Assembly: GCA_005888095.1 (NCBI GenBank)
Contig: VBKF01000123.1
Location: 1-52,016, forward strand
From: Deltaproteobacteria bacterium
GTDB taxonomy: Bacteria > Desulfobacterota > Binatia > DP-6
Direction of reading: 5' to 3'
DNA length: 52,016 nt
Part shown: positions 11,790-20,346 of the stretch, piece by piece
Position numbering within the stretch: the first letter of the stretch is position 1
Layout of the letters: the number at the start of each line of letters is the position of its first letter
Notes under the pieces: model-generated
The model's database searches: none
The model's input: only the letters and a program-made list of their open reading frames with translations
What the model was told of the DNA's origin: nothing
Program-made: the position numbers and the translations under genes

Positions 11790-11896
11790 GATGCGTCCCT
11801 TTTAGCGTCCCGCAGGCTCTCCCGCCACCCGCCGCGCCGCTCCTTCCCCTGGCCGCGCCGGCGCAGCTATCCTGCGCGCTCGAAAGGAGACACCCC

Positions 11897-12667
11897 ATGC
11901 GGGACCTGTTTTCCATCGCGGGCAAGACGGCCCTCGTGACCGGCGGCTCGCGCGGCATCGGCCTCATGATCGCGCGCGGCTTCGTCGAGGCCGGCGCCAA
12001 GGTCTACATCTCCTCCCGCAAGGCCGACGTGTGCGACCGGGCGGCCGCGGAGCTCGCGCAGGCTGGCACGTGCGTCTCCGTGCCGGCCGACGTCTCGACC
12101 GAGGCCGGCGCGCGCGGGCTGGCCGACGCCGTCGCGGCACGCGAGCAGGCGCTCGACATCCTGGTGAACAATGCGGGCGCCAACTGGGGTGCGCCGCTCG
12201 CCGAGTATCCCGACTCCGCGTGGGACAAGGTGCTGGCGCTCAACGTGAAGAGCGTCTTTCACCTCTCCCGCTTCCTGCTCCCGCTCCTCGAACGCGCCGC
12301 TCGCCCGGGCGACCCGGCCCGCATCATCAACGTCGGTTCGATCGACGGGCTGCACGTGCCCGTCCTCGAGACGTACGCCTACTCGGCGAGCAAGGCGGCC
12401 GTCCATCACCTGACGCGGGTCCTCGCCCGCCGGCTCGCTCCCCACGGCGTCACGGTGAACGCCGTCGCGCCGGGTCCGTTCGAGAGCAAGATGATGGCCG
12501 AAACCCTGCAGCGATTCCGTGACGCCATCGTGGCCTCCTGTCCCCTCGGCCGGATCGGGGAGCCGGAGGACATGGCAGGCGTGGCAATCTACCTCGCGTC
12601 CCGGGCCGGGGCCTATCTCACCGGCGCCGTCATCCCCGTCGACGGCGGTATCTCGACCTGCGTCTGA
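11897..12667 (+). CDS. Short-chain dehydrogenase/reductase (RhlG/FabG-like)
   Basis: A classical SDR of 256 residues: cofactor site TGGSRGIG near residue 16, NNAG, and catalytic Ser in NVGSIDG followed by YAYSASK (Tyr and Lys). It ends in LTGAVIPVDGGIS, usual for the FabG-like group. The segment NVGSIDGLHVPVLETYAYSA resembles RhlG-type NADPH beta-ketoacyl reductases. AAAGGAG lies 7-8 nt before ATG 11897. A weak -10-like TATCCT (11868-11873) stands in the divergent gap with sucA. It is followed after 139 bp by thiolase, so a role in fatty-acyl or polyketide-type beta-keto chemistry is plausible but not proven. Confidence 0.85.
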   Translation: MRDLFSIAGKTALVTGGSRGIGLMIARGFVEAGAKVYISSRKADVCDRAAAELAQAGTCVSVPADVSTEAGARGLADAVAAREQALDILVNNAGANWGAPLAEYPDSAWDKVLALNVKSVFHLSRFLLPLLERAARPGDPARIINVGSIDGLHVPVLETYAYSASKAAVHHLTRVLARRLAPHGVTVNAVAPGPFESKMMAETLQRFRDAIVASCPLGRIGEPEDMAGVAIYLASRAGAYLTGAVIPVDGGISTCV

Positions 12668-12806
12668 GCGGGGATCGGAAGCGCGCCGCGTCCGCAGGGC
12701 GCGAGCACTGCACGGGCCCCGGATCCGTTACCCACTTGCGCGACCGCCTCCGAGCTGCGACATAGCGTAGCCCGGGCGCGTGCTTCCGCCCTGCGGAGGA
12801 AACGTC

Positions 12807-14000
12807 ATGCCGACGCGTGAAGCCGTCATCGTCGCCAGCCAGCGGACGGGTCTCGCCAAGTCGTTCCGCGGCTCCTTCAACCTGACGCGGCCCGACGACA
12901 TGGCCGCGCATTGCATCAAGGCCGTCCTCGGCAAGGTGCCCCGGCTCGAGCCCGGCGAGATCGAGGACGTGGTGATGGGCTGCGGCTTCCCCGAGGGCCC
13001 GCAGGGCTTCAACGTCGGCCGCAACGTCGCCGTGATGGCGGGCCTGCCGATCACGGTGCCGGGCTGCACGGTGAACCGCTTCTGCTCCTCGGGCCTCAAC
13101 GCGATCGCGATCGCCGCCCACATGGTGCAGAACGAGGGCGCCGAGGCGGTCGTCGGCGGGGGGCTCGAGTCGATCACCATGCTGCAGAACGACTTCAACA
13201 AGACCAACCTCTTCAACCCCTGGCTCATGGACCACAAGCGCGCGGTCTACATGCCGATGGGTCTCACAGCCGAGGTCGTGGCCGAGCGCTACAAGGTGAC
13301 CCGCGAGGCGCAGGACGAGTACGCCCTCGTCTCCCAGCAGCGAACCGCGGCCGCGCACAAGTCGGGCAAGCTGAAGGACGAGATCGCGCCGATGACGGTC
13401 ACCATGGAGGTGACCGACAAGGCGACGGGAGCGAAGTCGAACAAGGAGGTCACCGTCGACCGCGACGAGTGCAACCGCCCGGACACGACCCTCGAGGGCC
13501 TCGCCAAGCTCCCGCCCGCCTTCCGCGAGGGCGGCACGGTCACCGCCGGCAACTCCTCCCAGTTCTCGGACGGCGCCTCGGCGACGCTCCTCATGTCGGC
13601 GAGCCGCGCCAAGGCGCTCGGCATCGAGCCGCTCGGCGTCTTCCGGGGCTTCGTCGTCGCTGGCTGCGAGCCCGACGAGATGGGCATCGGGCCGGTCTTC
13701 GCGGTCCCGAAGCTCCTGAAGCTCGCGGGCCTCCGGCTCGACGACATCGACATCATCGAGCTGAACGAGGCCTTCGCCTCGCAGGTCGTCTACTGCCGCG
13801 ACCGGCTCCACCTCGACCCGGCCAAGCTCAACCCGAACGGCGGCTCGATCTCGATCGGTCATCCCTACGGCATGACGGGGTCGCGCATGACCGGGTCGAT
13901 CCTGCTCGAGCTGCGCCGGCAGAAGAAGCGCTACGGTATCGTCACCATGTGCGTCGGCGGCGGGATGGGCGCGGCGGGGCTGTTCGAAGCGGCACGCTAA
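12807..14000 (+). CDS. Thiolase (acetyl-CoA acyltransferase family)
   Basis: 397 residues, the usual thiolase length. The nucleophilic Cys is in GCTVNRFCSSGLNAIAIAA; the His motif is IGHPYGMTGSRM and the second catalytic Cys is in MCVGGGMGAAGLFE; NEAFASQV is also present. ATG 12807 is chosen over the in-frame start at 12780 because GGAGGA lies 6-7 nt before it and the protein then begins with the standard MPTREAVIVASQRTG. It could work in beta-oxidation (3-ketoacyl-CoA thiolase) or as a biosynthetic acetoacetyl-CoA thiolase. The fairly long polar loop after KATGAKSNKEV does not settle this. A 35-bp gap leads to dodecin in the same direction. Confidence 0.92.
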   Translation: MPTREAVIVASQRTGLAKSFRGSFNLTRPDDMAAHCIKAVLGKVPRLEPGEIEDVVMGCGFPEGPQGFNVGRNVAVMAGLPITVPGCTVNRFCSSGLNAIAIAAHMVQNEGAEAVVGGGLESITMLQNDFNKTNLFNPWLMDHKRAVYMPMGLTAEVVAERYKVTREAQDEYALVSQQRTAAAHKSGKLKDEIAPMTVTMEVTDKATGAKSNKEVTVDRDECNRPDTTLEGLAKLPPAFREGGTVTAGNSSQFSDGASATLLMSASRAKALGIEPLGVFRGFVVAGCEPDEMGIGPVFAVPKLLKLAGLRLDDIDIIELNEAFASQVVYCRDRLHLDPAKLNPNGGSISIGHPYGMTGSRMTGSILLELRRQKKRYGIVTMCVGGGMGAAGLFEAAR

Positions 14001-14035
14001 CGGGCGAGAGGCCCTGCATGCGAAAAGGAGGAGCC

Positions 14036-14245
14036 ATGCCGGAGAGCGTCTACAAGGTGATCGAGCTGGTCGGCACCAGCCCCGACTCGTGGGAGAAGGC
14101 GGCGTCGGCCGCCGTCAACAAGGCGTCCAAGACGCTGCGCGACCTGCGCATCGCCGAGGTCGCCGAGCTCGACCTGCAGATCGAGGACGGCAAGGTGCGC
14201 GCCTATCGCGCCAAGGTGAAGGTCTCGTTCAAGTACGAGGACTGA
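14036..14245 (+). CDS. Dodecin (flavin-binding dodecamer)
   Basis: 69 residues, exactly the usual dodecin size. It begins [20 protein letters not shown], with the Trp that stacks on flavin in characterised dodecins, and ends [14 protein letters not shown]. Dodecins bind riboflavin, FMN or FAD, sometimes with CoA, as a storage or buffering shell in the cytoplasm. AAGGAGGAG stands just upstream of ATG 14036, and the gene sits 35 bp after thiolase, suggesting one transcript. Its closeness to CoA and flavin enzymes fits a cofactor-buffering role, which is an inference. Confidence 0.9.
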   Translation: MPESVYKVIELVGTSPDSWEKAASAAVNKASKTLRDLRIAEVAELDLQIEDGKVRAYRAKVKVSFKYED

Positions 14246-14306
14246 TCCGCCCCGCGGACGGGCGCCAGGGCGGCCGCCGCGCGTGGCACGGGAAAGGAGG
14301 TCCGCG

Positions 14307-14984
14307 ATGTGGAGGAGATCCCTGCTCGCCGTCCTGGCCGTCGTCGTCGTGGCCGTCCCGTCGAGTGCTGGCGGCCCGGAGCCCAAGACCGACGACGAGA
14401 AGACGCTCTACGCTCTCGGCCTGGCGCTCGCCCGCAACGTCGGCTCGTTCAACCTGACCGAGAAGGAGCTGGATCTCGTCAAGGCCGGCCTCACCGACGG
14501 GGTCCTCAACCGCAAGCCCCAGGTCGACATCGAGACCTTCGGCCCGAAGATCCAGGGGCTGGCTCAGGCGCGCGCCGCCGCCAGCGCCGAGGTCGAGAAG
14601 AAGTCGAGCCAGGCCTTCCTCGAGAAGGCGGCGGGCGAGAAGGGCGCGACCAAGACGCCCTCCGGCCTCATCATCTCCGAGATCAAGCCGGGCACGGGGG
14701 ACTCGCCCAAGCCCACCGACACGGTGAAGGTCCACTACCAGGGCACGCTGACCGACGGCACGGTGTTCGACAGCTCCATCAAGCGCGGCGAGCCGGCGAC
14801 TTTCCCGCTGAACGGCGTCATCAAGTGCTGGACCGAGGGGTTGCAGCTCATGAAGGTGGGCGGCAAGAGCCGTCTCGTCTGCCCCTCGGACATCGCCTAC
14901 GGCGACCGCGGCTCGCCTCCCACGATCAAGCCCGGCGCGACGCTCGTCTTCGAGGTCGAGCTGCTCGAGATCGTGAAGAAGTAG
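14307..14984 (+). CDS. FKBP-type peptidyl-prolyl isomerase, periplasmic (FkpA/Mip-like)
   Basis: 225 residues from ATG 14307, which has a perfect AGGAGG 6 nt upstream; the in-frame ATG at 14283 has none. A signal peptide ([17 protein letters not shown]) precedes an alpha-helical dimerisation region of about residues 28-115 ([20 protein letters not shown]) as in Mip and FkpA. The FKBP domain follows ([48 protein letters not shown]). The protein would catalyse prolyl isomerisation and act as a folding chaperone in the periplasm. A T-run at 15001-15006 follows the stop, but no convincing stem was found. Confidence 0.93.
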   Translation: MWRRSLLAVLAVVVVAVPSSAGGPEPKTDDEKTLYALGLALARNVGSFNLTEKELDLVKAGLTDGVLNRKPQVDIETFGPKIQGLAQARAAASAEVEKKSSQAFLEKAAGEKGATKTPSGLIISEIKPGTGDSPKPTDTVKVHYQGTLTDGTVFDSSIKRGEPATFPLNGVIKCWTEGLQLMKVGGKSRLVCPSDIAYGDRGSPPTIKPGATLVFEVELLEIVKK

Positions 14985-15061
14985 CGAGCGAGGCGCGGAC
15001 TTTTTTCCCATCTTCATCGAATGCCGCTCCCGGCGGCGCACCGGGAGTGGTATCCGGTGAC

Positions 15062-15964
15062 ATGGCCTCGATCGGCGTAACGGAGCGCTCGGCGGACTCG
15101 CGGGCGCTCGCCTACGCGGGCCTTTCGGTGTCGACGTTCGGATGGGCGGCCGCCTTCATCGCCGGCAAGGTCGCGCTCGCCGACATGACGCCGCTCTCGG
15201 TCGCCGTGTGGCGCTACGCGCTCGCCTCGACGGTCCTGTTGCCCTTCGCCGTGCGGCAGCGGCCCGCACAGGGCGTCGGGCGCGCGGCGGCGCCCCTCGC
15301 GCTCATGGTCGTCTGCGGCGGCGTCCTCTACCCGTGGCTCTTCCTCCTCGCCCTCGCGCACACGAGCGCCACCAACACGGCGCTCCTGATCGCGCTCAAC
15401 CCCGTCTTCACGCTGCTCCTCTCGCCGCTCATCGGCGAGCCGCTCGATCGGCACCGGCTGGGCGGCGTGTCGCTGGCGCTCGCCGGGGCCGCCGTCGTCA
15501 TCACCGCCGGCGACACGCACCGCCTCCCGGGACTGTGGTTGCAACGGGGCGATCTCCTGGCCGTCGCCGCCGCGGGGTGCTGGGCGCTGTTCAACCTGGC
15601 CTCGCGCCCGGTGGTCGCGCGGCTCGCCCCGGCCTTCACCAACTGCGTGGTGTACGGGCTCGGCGGCCTGGCGCTTTATGGCCTCGCCCGCGGCGACGCT
15701 CCGTGGGCTCAGCTCGCCGCGGCCACCCCGGCGGCGCGGGGCGGGGTCGTCCTGATGGCGCTCCTCTCCTCCGTGATGGCCGGCCAGCTCTTCCTGGTCG
15801 GCGTGCGTACCGTCGGCGTCGGCCGGACGGTCGTGTTCGTCTACCTCGTGCCGGTGCTGACGGCCGTCCTGTCGACGACGCTGCTCGGCGAGCCGTTCCG
15901 CCTCGCACAGGCGGTGGGCGGCTCGGCGGTCCTCGGCGGCGTCTACTGGACGACGCGGGGGTAG
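15062..15964 (+). CDS. EamA/DMT-family inner-membrane transporter
   Basis: 300 residues with two EamA halves. There are about ten hydrophobic helices, from LAYAGLSVSTFGWAAAFIAG to AVGGSAVLGGVYW, and each half ends with the typical segment (ALNPVFTLLLSPLIGEPLD; YLVPVLTAVLSTTLLGEPF). Members export metabolites or amino acids; the substrate cannot be predicted. ATG 15062 is the natural start but lacks a close Shine-Dalgarno. TATCCG at 15051 lies 11 nt upstream and an in-frame GTG exists at 15047. The stop is directly followed by an orphan binding-protein frame. Confidence 0.85.
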   Translation: MASIGVTERSADSRALAYAGLSVSTFGWAAAFIAGKVALADMTPLSVAVWRYALASTVLLPFAVRQRPAQGVGRAAAPLALMVVCGGVLYPWLFLLALAHTSATNTALLIALNPVFTLLLSPLIGEPLDRHRLGGVSLALAGAAVVITAGDTHRLPGLWLQRGDLLAVAAAGCWALFNLASRPVVARLAPAFTNCVVYGLGGLALYGLARGDAPWAQLAAATPAARGGVVLMALLSSVMAGQLFLVGVRTVGVGRTVVFVYLVPVLTAVLSTTLLGEPFRLAQAVGGSAVLGGVYWTTRG

Positions 15965-15966
15965 CC

Positions 15967-16989
15967 CTGCTGCGGGTCGGGCTCGCCGTGTCGCTCACGG
16001 GGCCCCTCGCGCCGATGGGAAGCTGCGCGCGGCGCGGGCTCGAGCTCTGGGCGGACGAGGCACGGGCCGCTCGCCGAGCCGTGGAGCTGGTCGTGCGCGA
16101 CGACCGGAGCGCCGCCCGGACCGCGCGCGAGCAGGTCGAAGACCTGCTCCGCCGGGTCGATCTCCTGGCCGGGCCATACTCGAGCGGACTCACGCGCGCG
16201 GTCGCGCCGATCGCCGAGGCGCACGGCGTCGTCCTCTGGAACCACGGCGGCGCGGCGGACGACATTCACGCCCAGCGACTCCGCGCGCCCGTCGGCATTC
16301 TCACGCCGGCGAGCCGTTACTTCGAGCCGGCGCTCCGCTGGATTCCGGACGGCCCCGTCCTCGTCCTCTGCCGGCGCGCGAGCGGCTTCTCGGCCGCCGT
16401 CACTGCGGGCGCGGAAGCGGCGGCGCGGCGCCAGGGCCGTCCGGTCCGCATCGCGACGTATTCCGCCGCCGACGCCCTCCGGCGGTTCGTCGCGCGTCTC
16501 GCCGCCGAGCCGCCCGCCTTGCTCCTCGCCGCGGGGCGATTCGAGGACGACGTCGCCCTCGCCGGCATCCTCTCCCACGGCGCACGACCGCCGACCGTGC
16601 TCGTGGCCGCTGGCGTCCGACAATTCGGAGAGGCACTCGGCGTGGCGGCGAACGGCTTCGTCGGACCAAGCCAGTGGCAGGCCGGCGCCGACGTCGTGCC
16701 GGACCTCGGGTCGTCGGCAGCGCACTTCGTCCGCCGCTTCACAGCGTGCTTCGGGGTCGCGCCCGACTATGCGGCCGCGCAGGCGTACGCGGCCGGCGTC
16801 GTCATGAGCCGCTGCGTCGAGCTGGCAGGCACGCTCGACCAGGAGAGGCTCCGCGCCGCGGCGGCGACGCTCGACTGCACGACGCTCTTTGGGCGCTTCC
16901 GCATCGACCCCGTGACGGGGCTGCAGACGGGCCACGAGATGCTGCTCGTCGAGTGGGTGGAGGGACGGCGGCGGGTTGTTCCCGTGTGA
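15967..16989 (+). CDS. LivK-like periplasmic-binding-fold protein, orphan, start uncertain
   Basis: About 340 residues of type 1 periplasmic-binding fold. It opens RVGLAVSLTGPLAPMGSCAR, the standard beginning of branched-chain amino-acid-type binding domains, and closes with GRFRIDPVTGLQTGHEMLLV. It has no signal peptide, and no ATG, GTG or TTG lies near the conserved N-terminus. CTG 15967, three bases after the EamA stop, is a guess. The next ATG (16015) would remove the first strand. No permease or ATPase gene is near. Possible readings: a cytoplasmic sensor, a protein coupled to EamA translation by a rare start, or a gene with a sequence error at its beginning. Confidence 0.6.
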   Translation: MLRVGLAVSLTGPLAPMGSCARRGLELWADEARAARRAVELVVRDDRSAARTAREQVEDLLRRVDLLAGPYSSGLTRAVAPIAEAHGVVLWNHGGAADDIHAQRLRAPVGILTPASRYFEPALRWIPDGPVLVLCRRASGFSAAVTAGAEAAARRQGRPVRIATYSAADALRRFVARLAAEPPALLLAAGRFEDDVALAGILSHGARPPTVLVAAGVRQFGEALGVAANGFVGPSQWQAGADVVPDLGSSAAHFVRRFTACFGVAPDYAAAQAYAAGVVMSRCVELAGTLDQERLRAAAATLDCTTLFGRFRIDPVTGLQTGHEMLLVEWVEGRRRVVPV

Positions 16990-17003
16990 CTGGAGAGCCG
17001 CGT

Positions 17004-17786
17004 CTAAGGCTCGGGCCTCGCCAACCGATGGAGCGCGATCCCCGCCGCCGTGGCGACGTTCAGCGAATCGACGCCCGGCACGATCGGGATGCGGAGGTGG
17101 ACGTCGGCCGCCGCGCGGGCCGCCGCGCTGAGGCCTTGGCCCTCCGCGCCGAGGAGCAGCACGAGCCGCCCCGGCACCGGGCCGAAGGAGCTGATGTCGA
17201 CGGCGGCCCGGTCCGGCGTGAGCGCCGCGATCCTGAAGCCCGCGGCCCGCAGCCTGGCGAGGCCTGCCGGCCACTCGAGGACGCTCACGAAGGGGGTTTG
17301 CAGCGCCCCGCCCATCGAGACTCGCAGCGCACGCCGGTAGAGCGGATCGGCGCAGCCCGGACCAAGGAGCACACCGTCGGCGCCGAACGCCGTCGCGTTC
17401 CGCAAGACGCCCCCGACGTTGTCCGGGTTCGTGACGCCCTCGAGCGCGACGAGGATGCGGCGGCCGTGGGGCTGAAGCAGCACGTCGAGCCCGAGCTCGG
17501 CCGGACGCTCGCCCGCTGCCAGGCAGCCGCGGTGGAAGTGGAAGCCGACGATGCGCTGGAGCGTCTCCGGTCGTGCGACGTAGACCGGAACGGTCGATCT
17601 CTCGAGCGCGAGGCCCGCGAGCGCGGATGCAGTCCCGAGCACGGAGCGCACCCGGAAGCGCGGCGCCGCGAGCAGCGTCCCGACGATCAGCCGCCCCTCG
17701 GCGATGAAGGCCGCCCGGCGCCCCCGGCGGCTCGCGGCGGGGAGGTCCCGGTAGTCCGCGAGCCGCGGATCGTCCGGGTCCTCGAT
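17004..17786 (-). CDS. SpoU/TrmH-type RNA 2'-O-methyltransferase
   Basis: The SPOUT catalytic domain is clear: motif 1 NPDNVGGVLRNATAFGAD, motif 2 LLLGAEGQGLS, motif 3 IPIVPGVDSLNVATAAGIAL. They form the knotted SAM site of rRNA/tRNA ribose methylases. The first canonical start (GTG 17651) would cut off conserved sequence. In the same frame further upstream I read DPDDPRLADYRDL and AAFIAEGRLIVGTLL, the usual N-terminal substrate-binding region, so the protein must begin near 17786. There the frame has only ATC before an upstream stop at 17811-17813. It overlaps the read-through frame of the aldehyde dehydrogenase. The target nucleotide is unknown. Confidence 0.8.
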   Translation of the reverse strand: MEDPDDPRLADYRDLPAASRRGRRAAFIAEGRLIVGTLLAAPRFRVRSVLGTASALAGLALERSTVPVYVARPETLQRIVGFHFHRGCLAAGERPAELGLDVLLQPHGRRILVALEGVTNPDNVGGVLRNATAFGADGVLLGPGCADPLYRRALRVSMGGALQTPFVSVLEWPAGLARLRAAGFRIAALTPDRAAVDISSFGPVPGRLVLLLGAEGQGLSAAARAAADVHLRIPIVPGVDSLNVATAAGIALHRLARPEP

Positions 17787-17790
17787 CGGA

Positions 17791-19281
17791 GATCTTGAGC
17801 CACACGCTCTTCACCTGCGTGTACAGGTCGAGCGCATAGCGTCCGAGCTCCCGCCCGTAGCCGCTCTCCTTGTAGCCGCCGAAGGGCGCTGCCGGGTCGA
17901 AGACGTTGTAGCAGTTGACCCACACCGTACCGGCGCGCAGCGCACGCGCCACCCGGTGCGCCTTGCTCACGTCGCGCGTCCAGATGCCGGCGGCGAGCCC
18001 GTAGGTCGTGTCGTTGCCCTGGAGCACGGCGTCGTGCTCGTCCTTGAACGGGATCACCGAGACCACCGGCCCGAAGATCTCCTCGCGCGCGATCTTCATG
18101 TCGTTGCGGACACCGGTGAAGACCGTCGGCTTCACGTAGTAGCCCTTCTCGAGACCCTTCGCCATGTTCCGCTCGCCGCCGATCAACGGCTTGGCGCCTT
18201 CCTTCTTCCCGATCTCGAGGTAGCCGGTCACGCGCTCGAGCTGCTCCTGGCTGACCAGGGGTCCGATCCGCGTGTCGGCGTCGAAGGGGTTCCCCTGCTT
18301 CATGCCCGCGGCGCTCTTGGCGAGCTTCTGCGCGATCTCGTCGTGCATCTTCTGCTCGACGAAGAGCCGCGTGCCGGCGCAGCAGACCTGCCCGGCGCAG
18401 AAGAAGACGCCGAGGAGCGCGCCCTGCACCGCCGCCTCGGTGTCGGCGTCGCTGAAGATGATGTTCGGCGACTTGCCCCCGAGCTCCAGGGACACGCGCT
18501 TGAGCGTCGCGGAAGTCTCCCGGTGGATCTCCTTGCCGACCTCGGTGGACCCCGTGAACGCGATCTTGTCGACCATCGGGTGACGGACGATCGCGCGCCC
18601 GGCGGTCTCGCCGAAGCCGGGGACGATGTTCACGACGCCGTCGGGGAGCCCCGCCTCGAGCAGCAGCTCGCCCAGCCGGAGCGCGGTGAGCGGCGTCTGC
18701 TCCGCGGGCTTCAGCACGCTGGTGTTGCCGCAGGCGAGCGCCGGCCCGAGCTTCCACGCCGCCATGAGGAGCGGAAAGTTCCACGGGATGATCTGCCCGC
18801 ACACGCCCACCGGCTCGCGGAGGGTGAAGTTGAAGAAGGTCTCGTCCGAGGGGTTCGTCTCGCCGTAGATCTTGTTCACCCAGCCGGCGTAGTAACGGAA
18901 GGTCGCGGCCGCGGCCGGGATGTCGACGTGGCGGCTCTCCATGAATGGCTTGCCGTTGTCCAGGGTCTCGAGCTGCGCCAGCTCGTCCGCGTGCGCCTCG
19001 ATCAGATCGGCGACCTTCAACAGGAAGCGCTCGCGCTCGTTCGGCGGCGTATGCGGCCATGGGCCGTCATCGAAGGCGCGCCGCGCCGCGCGCACCGCCC
19101 GATCGACGTCTTCTGGCCCCGCCGCAGCGACGCGAGCCAGCACCTCGCCCGTGGCGGGGTTCGGTGTCTCGAAGGTCTTCCCCGACGCCGCCTCCACCCA
19201 CTTGCCGTCGATCAGCATCCTGCGCACCGGGGCGGAGACGAAGCGCTCGACCTCTGACTGCAAGGACACGGCGGCTTGCAT
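17791..19281 (-). CDS. NAD(P)-dependent aldehyde dehydrogenase, lacking a stop at its normal end
   Basis: Oxidises an aldehyde to the acid. From ATG 19281 (GGAGG 9 nt upstream) the conserved protein is 497 residues: PWNFPLLMAAWKLGPALACG and FTGSTEVGKEI (cofactor), ELGGKSPNI (general-base Glu), GQVCCAGTRLFVEQ (catalytic Cys), EEIFGPVVSVIPF and PFGGYKESGYGRE. Members normally stop just after YTQVKSVWLKI, which is where I end the feature (17791). Here no stop follows: the frame stays open to 15943 through sequence antisense to other genes and overlapping the TrmH gene. A small indel or substitution near 17785-17795 would restore both genes. It resembles class 1/2 ALDHs; the substrate is unknown. 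Confidence 0.9.
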
Positions 19282-19395
19282 GGTATGACCCTCCGACGCG
19301 AATCCTAGGACCGCCCGCTGGGCGGGTCAACGGAGGGCGGCGGTGGGGGGGCTCTGGGGTGCACCCACGCAACGCCCAGGCATTCCGCGCAGGGT

Positions 19396-19425
19396 TTGAC
19401 TCTCTTCACCCTCTTGGAGGAATAT
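19396..19425 (+). promoter_or_regulatory. Possible sigma-70-type promoter for the SH3-like gene
   Basis: TTGACT (19396-19401) matches five of six -35 consensus bases in otherwise GC-rich DNA. GAATAT (19420-19425) follows after 18 bp as a poor -10. It would start transcription near 19432, almost on ATG 19433. The -10 overlaps the GGAGG motif, so the two readings compete. Confidence 0.3.
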
Positions 19426-19432
19426 CTAATGG

Positions 19433-19795
19433 ATGTCGTTTCAGCCCCCTCGCTTCCCCGCCGTGCGTCCCGCGCGGGCGGCGAGGCCTGTCCTGTCCGT
19501 CGGCCGGCGGGTTCTCGTGAACTGTCCGCGCGACGAAGGGCGTGTGGCGTTGACCGACGCCTTCGGCAATGGGGGCGCGGGGAGCCTGCCCGACGGCGCC
19601 GAGGTCGAGATCCTCGCCTGGCGGCCCCGAGGGCCCAGCGGTGCGCGCTACCAGGTGGTGTCCACGCACGACGGGCTCGAGGGCTGGGTGTCCGCCGACC
19701 ATTTGCGTGCGCCCGCGGCGCTCGGGCGGCCCTCTCCGGAGCCGACGCCGGTGCCCGCAGCCGATCCACCCCGCAAGTTCGGCAGGCGACGCTGA
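19433..19795 (+). CDS. SH3-like domain protein
   Basis: 120 residues. The recognisable part is a bacterial SH3-like strand pattern, residues 23-92: VGRRVLVNCPRDEGRVAL, LPDGAEVEILAWRP, YQVVSTHDGLEGWVSADHL. The ends are Pro/Arg-rich (PPRFPAVRPARAARP and PPRKFGRRR). No signal peptide, so it may be cytoplasmic, perhaps binding nucleic acid through the basic tail; this is speculation. GGAGG is 12 nt before ATG 19433 and 8 nt before ATG 19429, but the latter opens a different frame with Arg-rich shadow sequence. The frame chosen is the one with domain-like sequence. Confidence 0.55.
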   Translation: MSFQPPRFPAVRPARAARPVLSVGRRVLVNCPRDEGRVALTDAFGNGGAGSLPDGAEVEILAWRPRGPSGARYQVVSTHDGLEGWVSADHLRAPAALGRPSPEPTPVPAADPPRKFGRRR

Positions 19796-19907
19796 AGAGA
19801 AGACCAGGCTCTCCGCGTGATGTCCCGCCGTACTTTGTTCCAGGGGTCGCCTGTGGCTCCGCAAGCTGCTACGCTTCCTCGAACTCGACTCTAGAAGGAG
19901 ACAACCC

Positions 19908-20306
19908 ATTTCATCCACGATTTTCGTCGGCAACCTGTCCTTCGACACCACTGAAGAAGAGCTCCACGCCGTGCTCGCCGAAGTCGATCCCGCCGTGCGG
20001 GTGCGGCTCGGGAAGGACCGCGTAACCGGTCGGCCCCGCGGCTTCGCGTTCGCCGAGTTCAGCGATCCCACGCGCGCGGCCGACGCCATCCGTCGTTTCG
20101 ACGCGTTCGAGCTGCGCGGCCGACGGCTGCGCGTCAACGACGCCGACGACAAGCCGCCGGCGCGTGCGCCGCGTCCGTTCGTCCCGCAGGCCGCCGCCTC
20201 GGCCCCCGTCGCGCTGGAGAGCTTCGAGGAGCCGAACTACCGGGCCTTCAACCGCAAGGGCGGAAGTCGCCGCGGGCTGCGCGCCAAGAAGCGCAGCCTT
20301 CGCTAG
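19908..20306 (+). CDS. RRM-domain RNA-binding protein with apparent ATT start
   Basis: A small single-RRM protein like cyanobacterial Rbp proteins. RNP2 is IFVGNLSFD and RNP1 is GRPRGFAFAEF, followed by LRGRRLRVNDA; a basic tail (RKGGSRRGLRAKKRSLR) follows. The canonical N-terminus (M-S-x-x-IFVGNLSF) is obtained only if ATT at 19908 is the start. AAGGAG lies exactly 7 nt before it, and GTG 19971 would delete RNP2. ATT starts are rare (infC is the textbook case, where they serve autoregulation); a base error is the alternative. The gene ends 40 bp before a fatty-acid desaturase on the same strand. Confidence 0.82.
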   Translation: MSSTIFVGNLSFDTTEEELHAVLAEVDPAVRVRLGKDRVTGRPRGFAFAEFSDPTRAADAIRRFDAFELRGRRLRVNDADDKPPARAPRPFVPQAAASAPVALESFEEPNYRAFNRKGGSRRGLRAKKRSLR

Positions 20307-20346
20307 GCCATCGGCCGGGTTCTCGGAGCAGAGGGGCGGGGGGGAG

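Noticed and set aside
12736-12764. Possible promoter TTGCGC-17-GACATA before thiolase
   Set aside because: Spacing is right, but the -10 matches only two consensus bases.
14985-15010. T-run after the FKBP gene as a terminator
   Set aside because: No convincing GC stem precedes TTTTTT at 15001-15006.
15943-17790. Continuous open frame extending the aldehyde dehydrogenase by about 600 codons
   Set aside because: The extension is Arg/Gly/Pro-rich shadow sequence antisense to the LivK-like gene and overlapping TrmH; no domain is seen. Treated as a missing stop, not a fusion protein.
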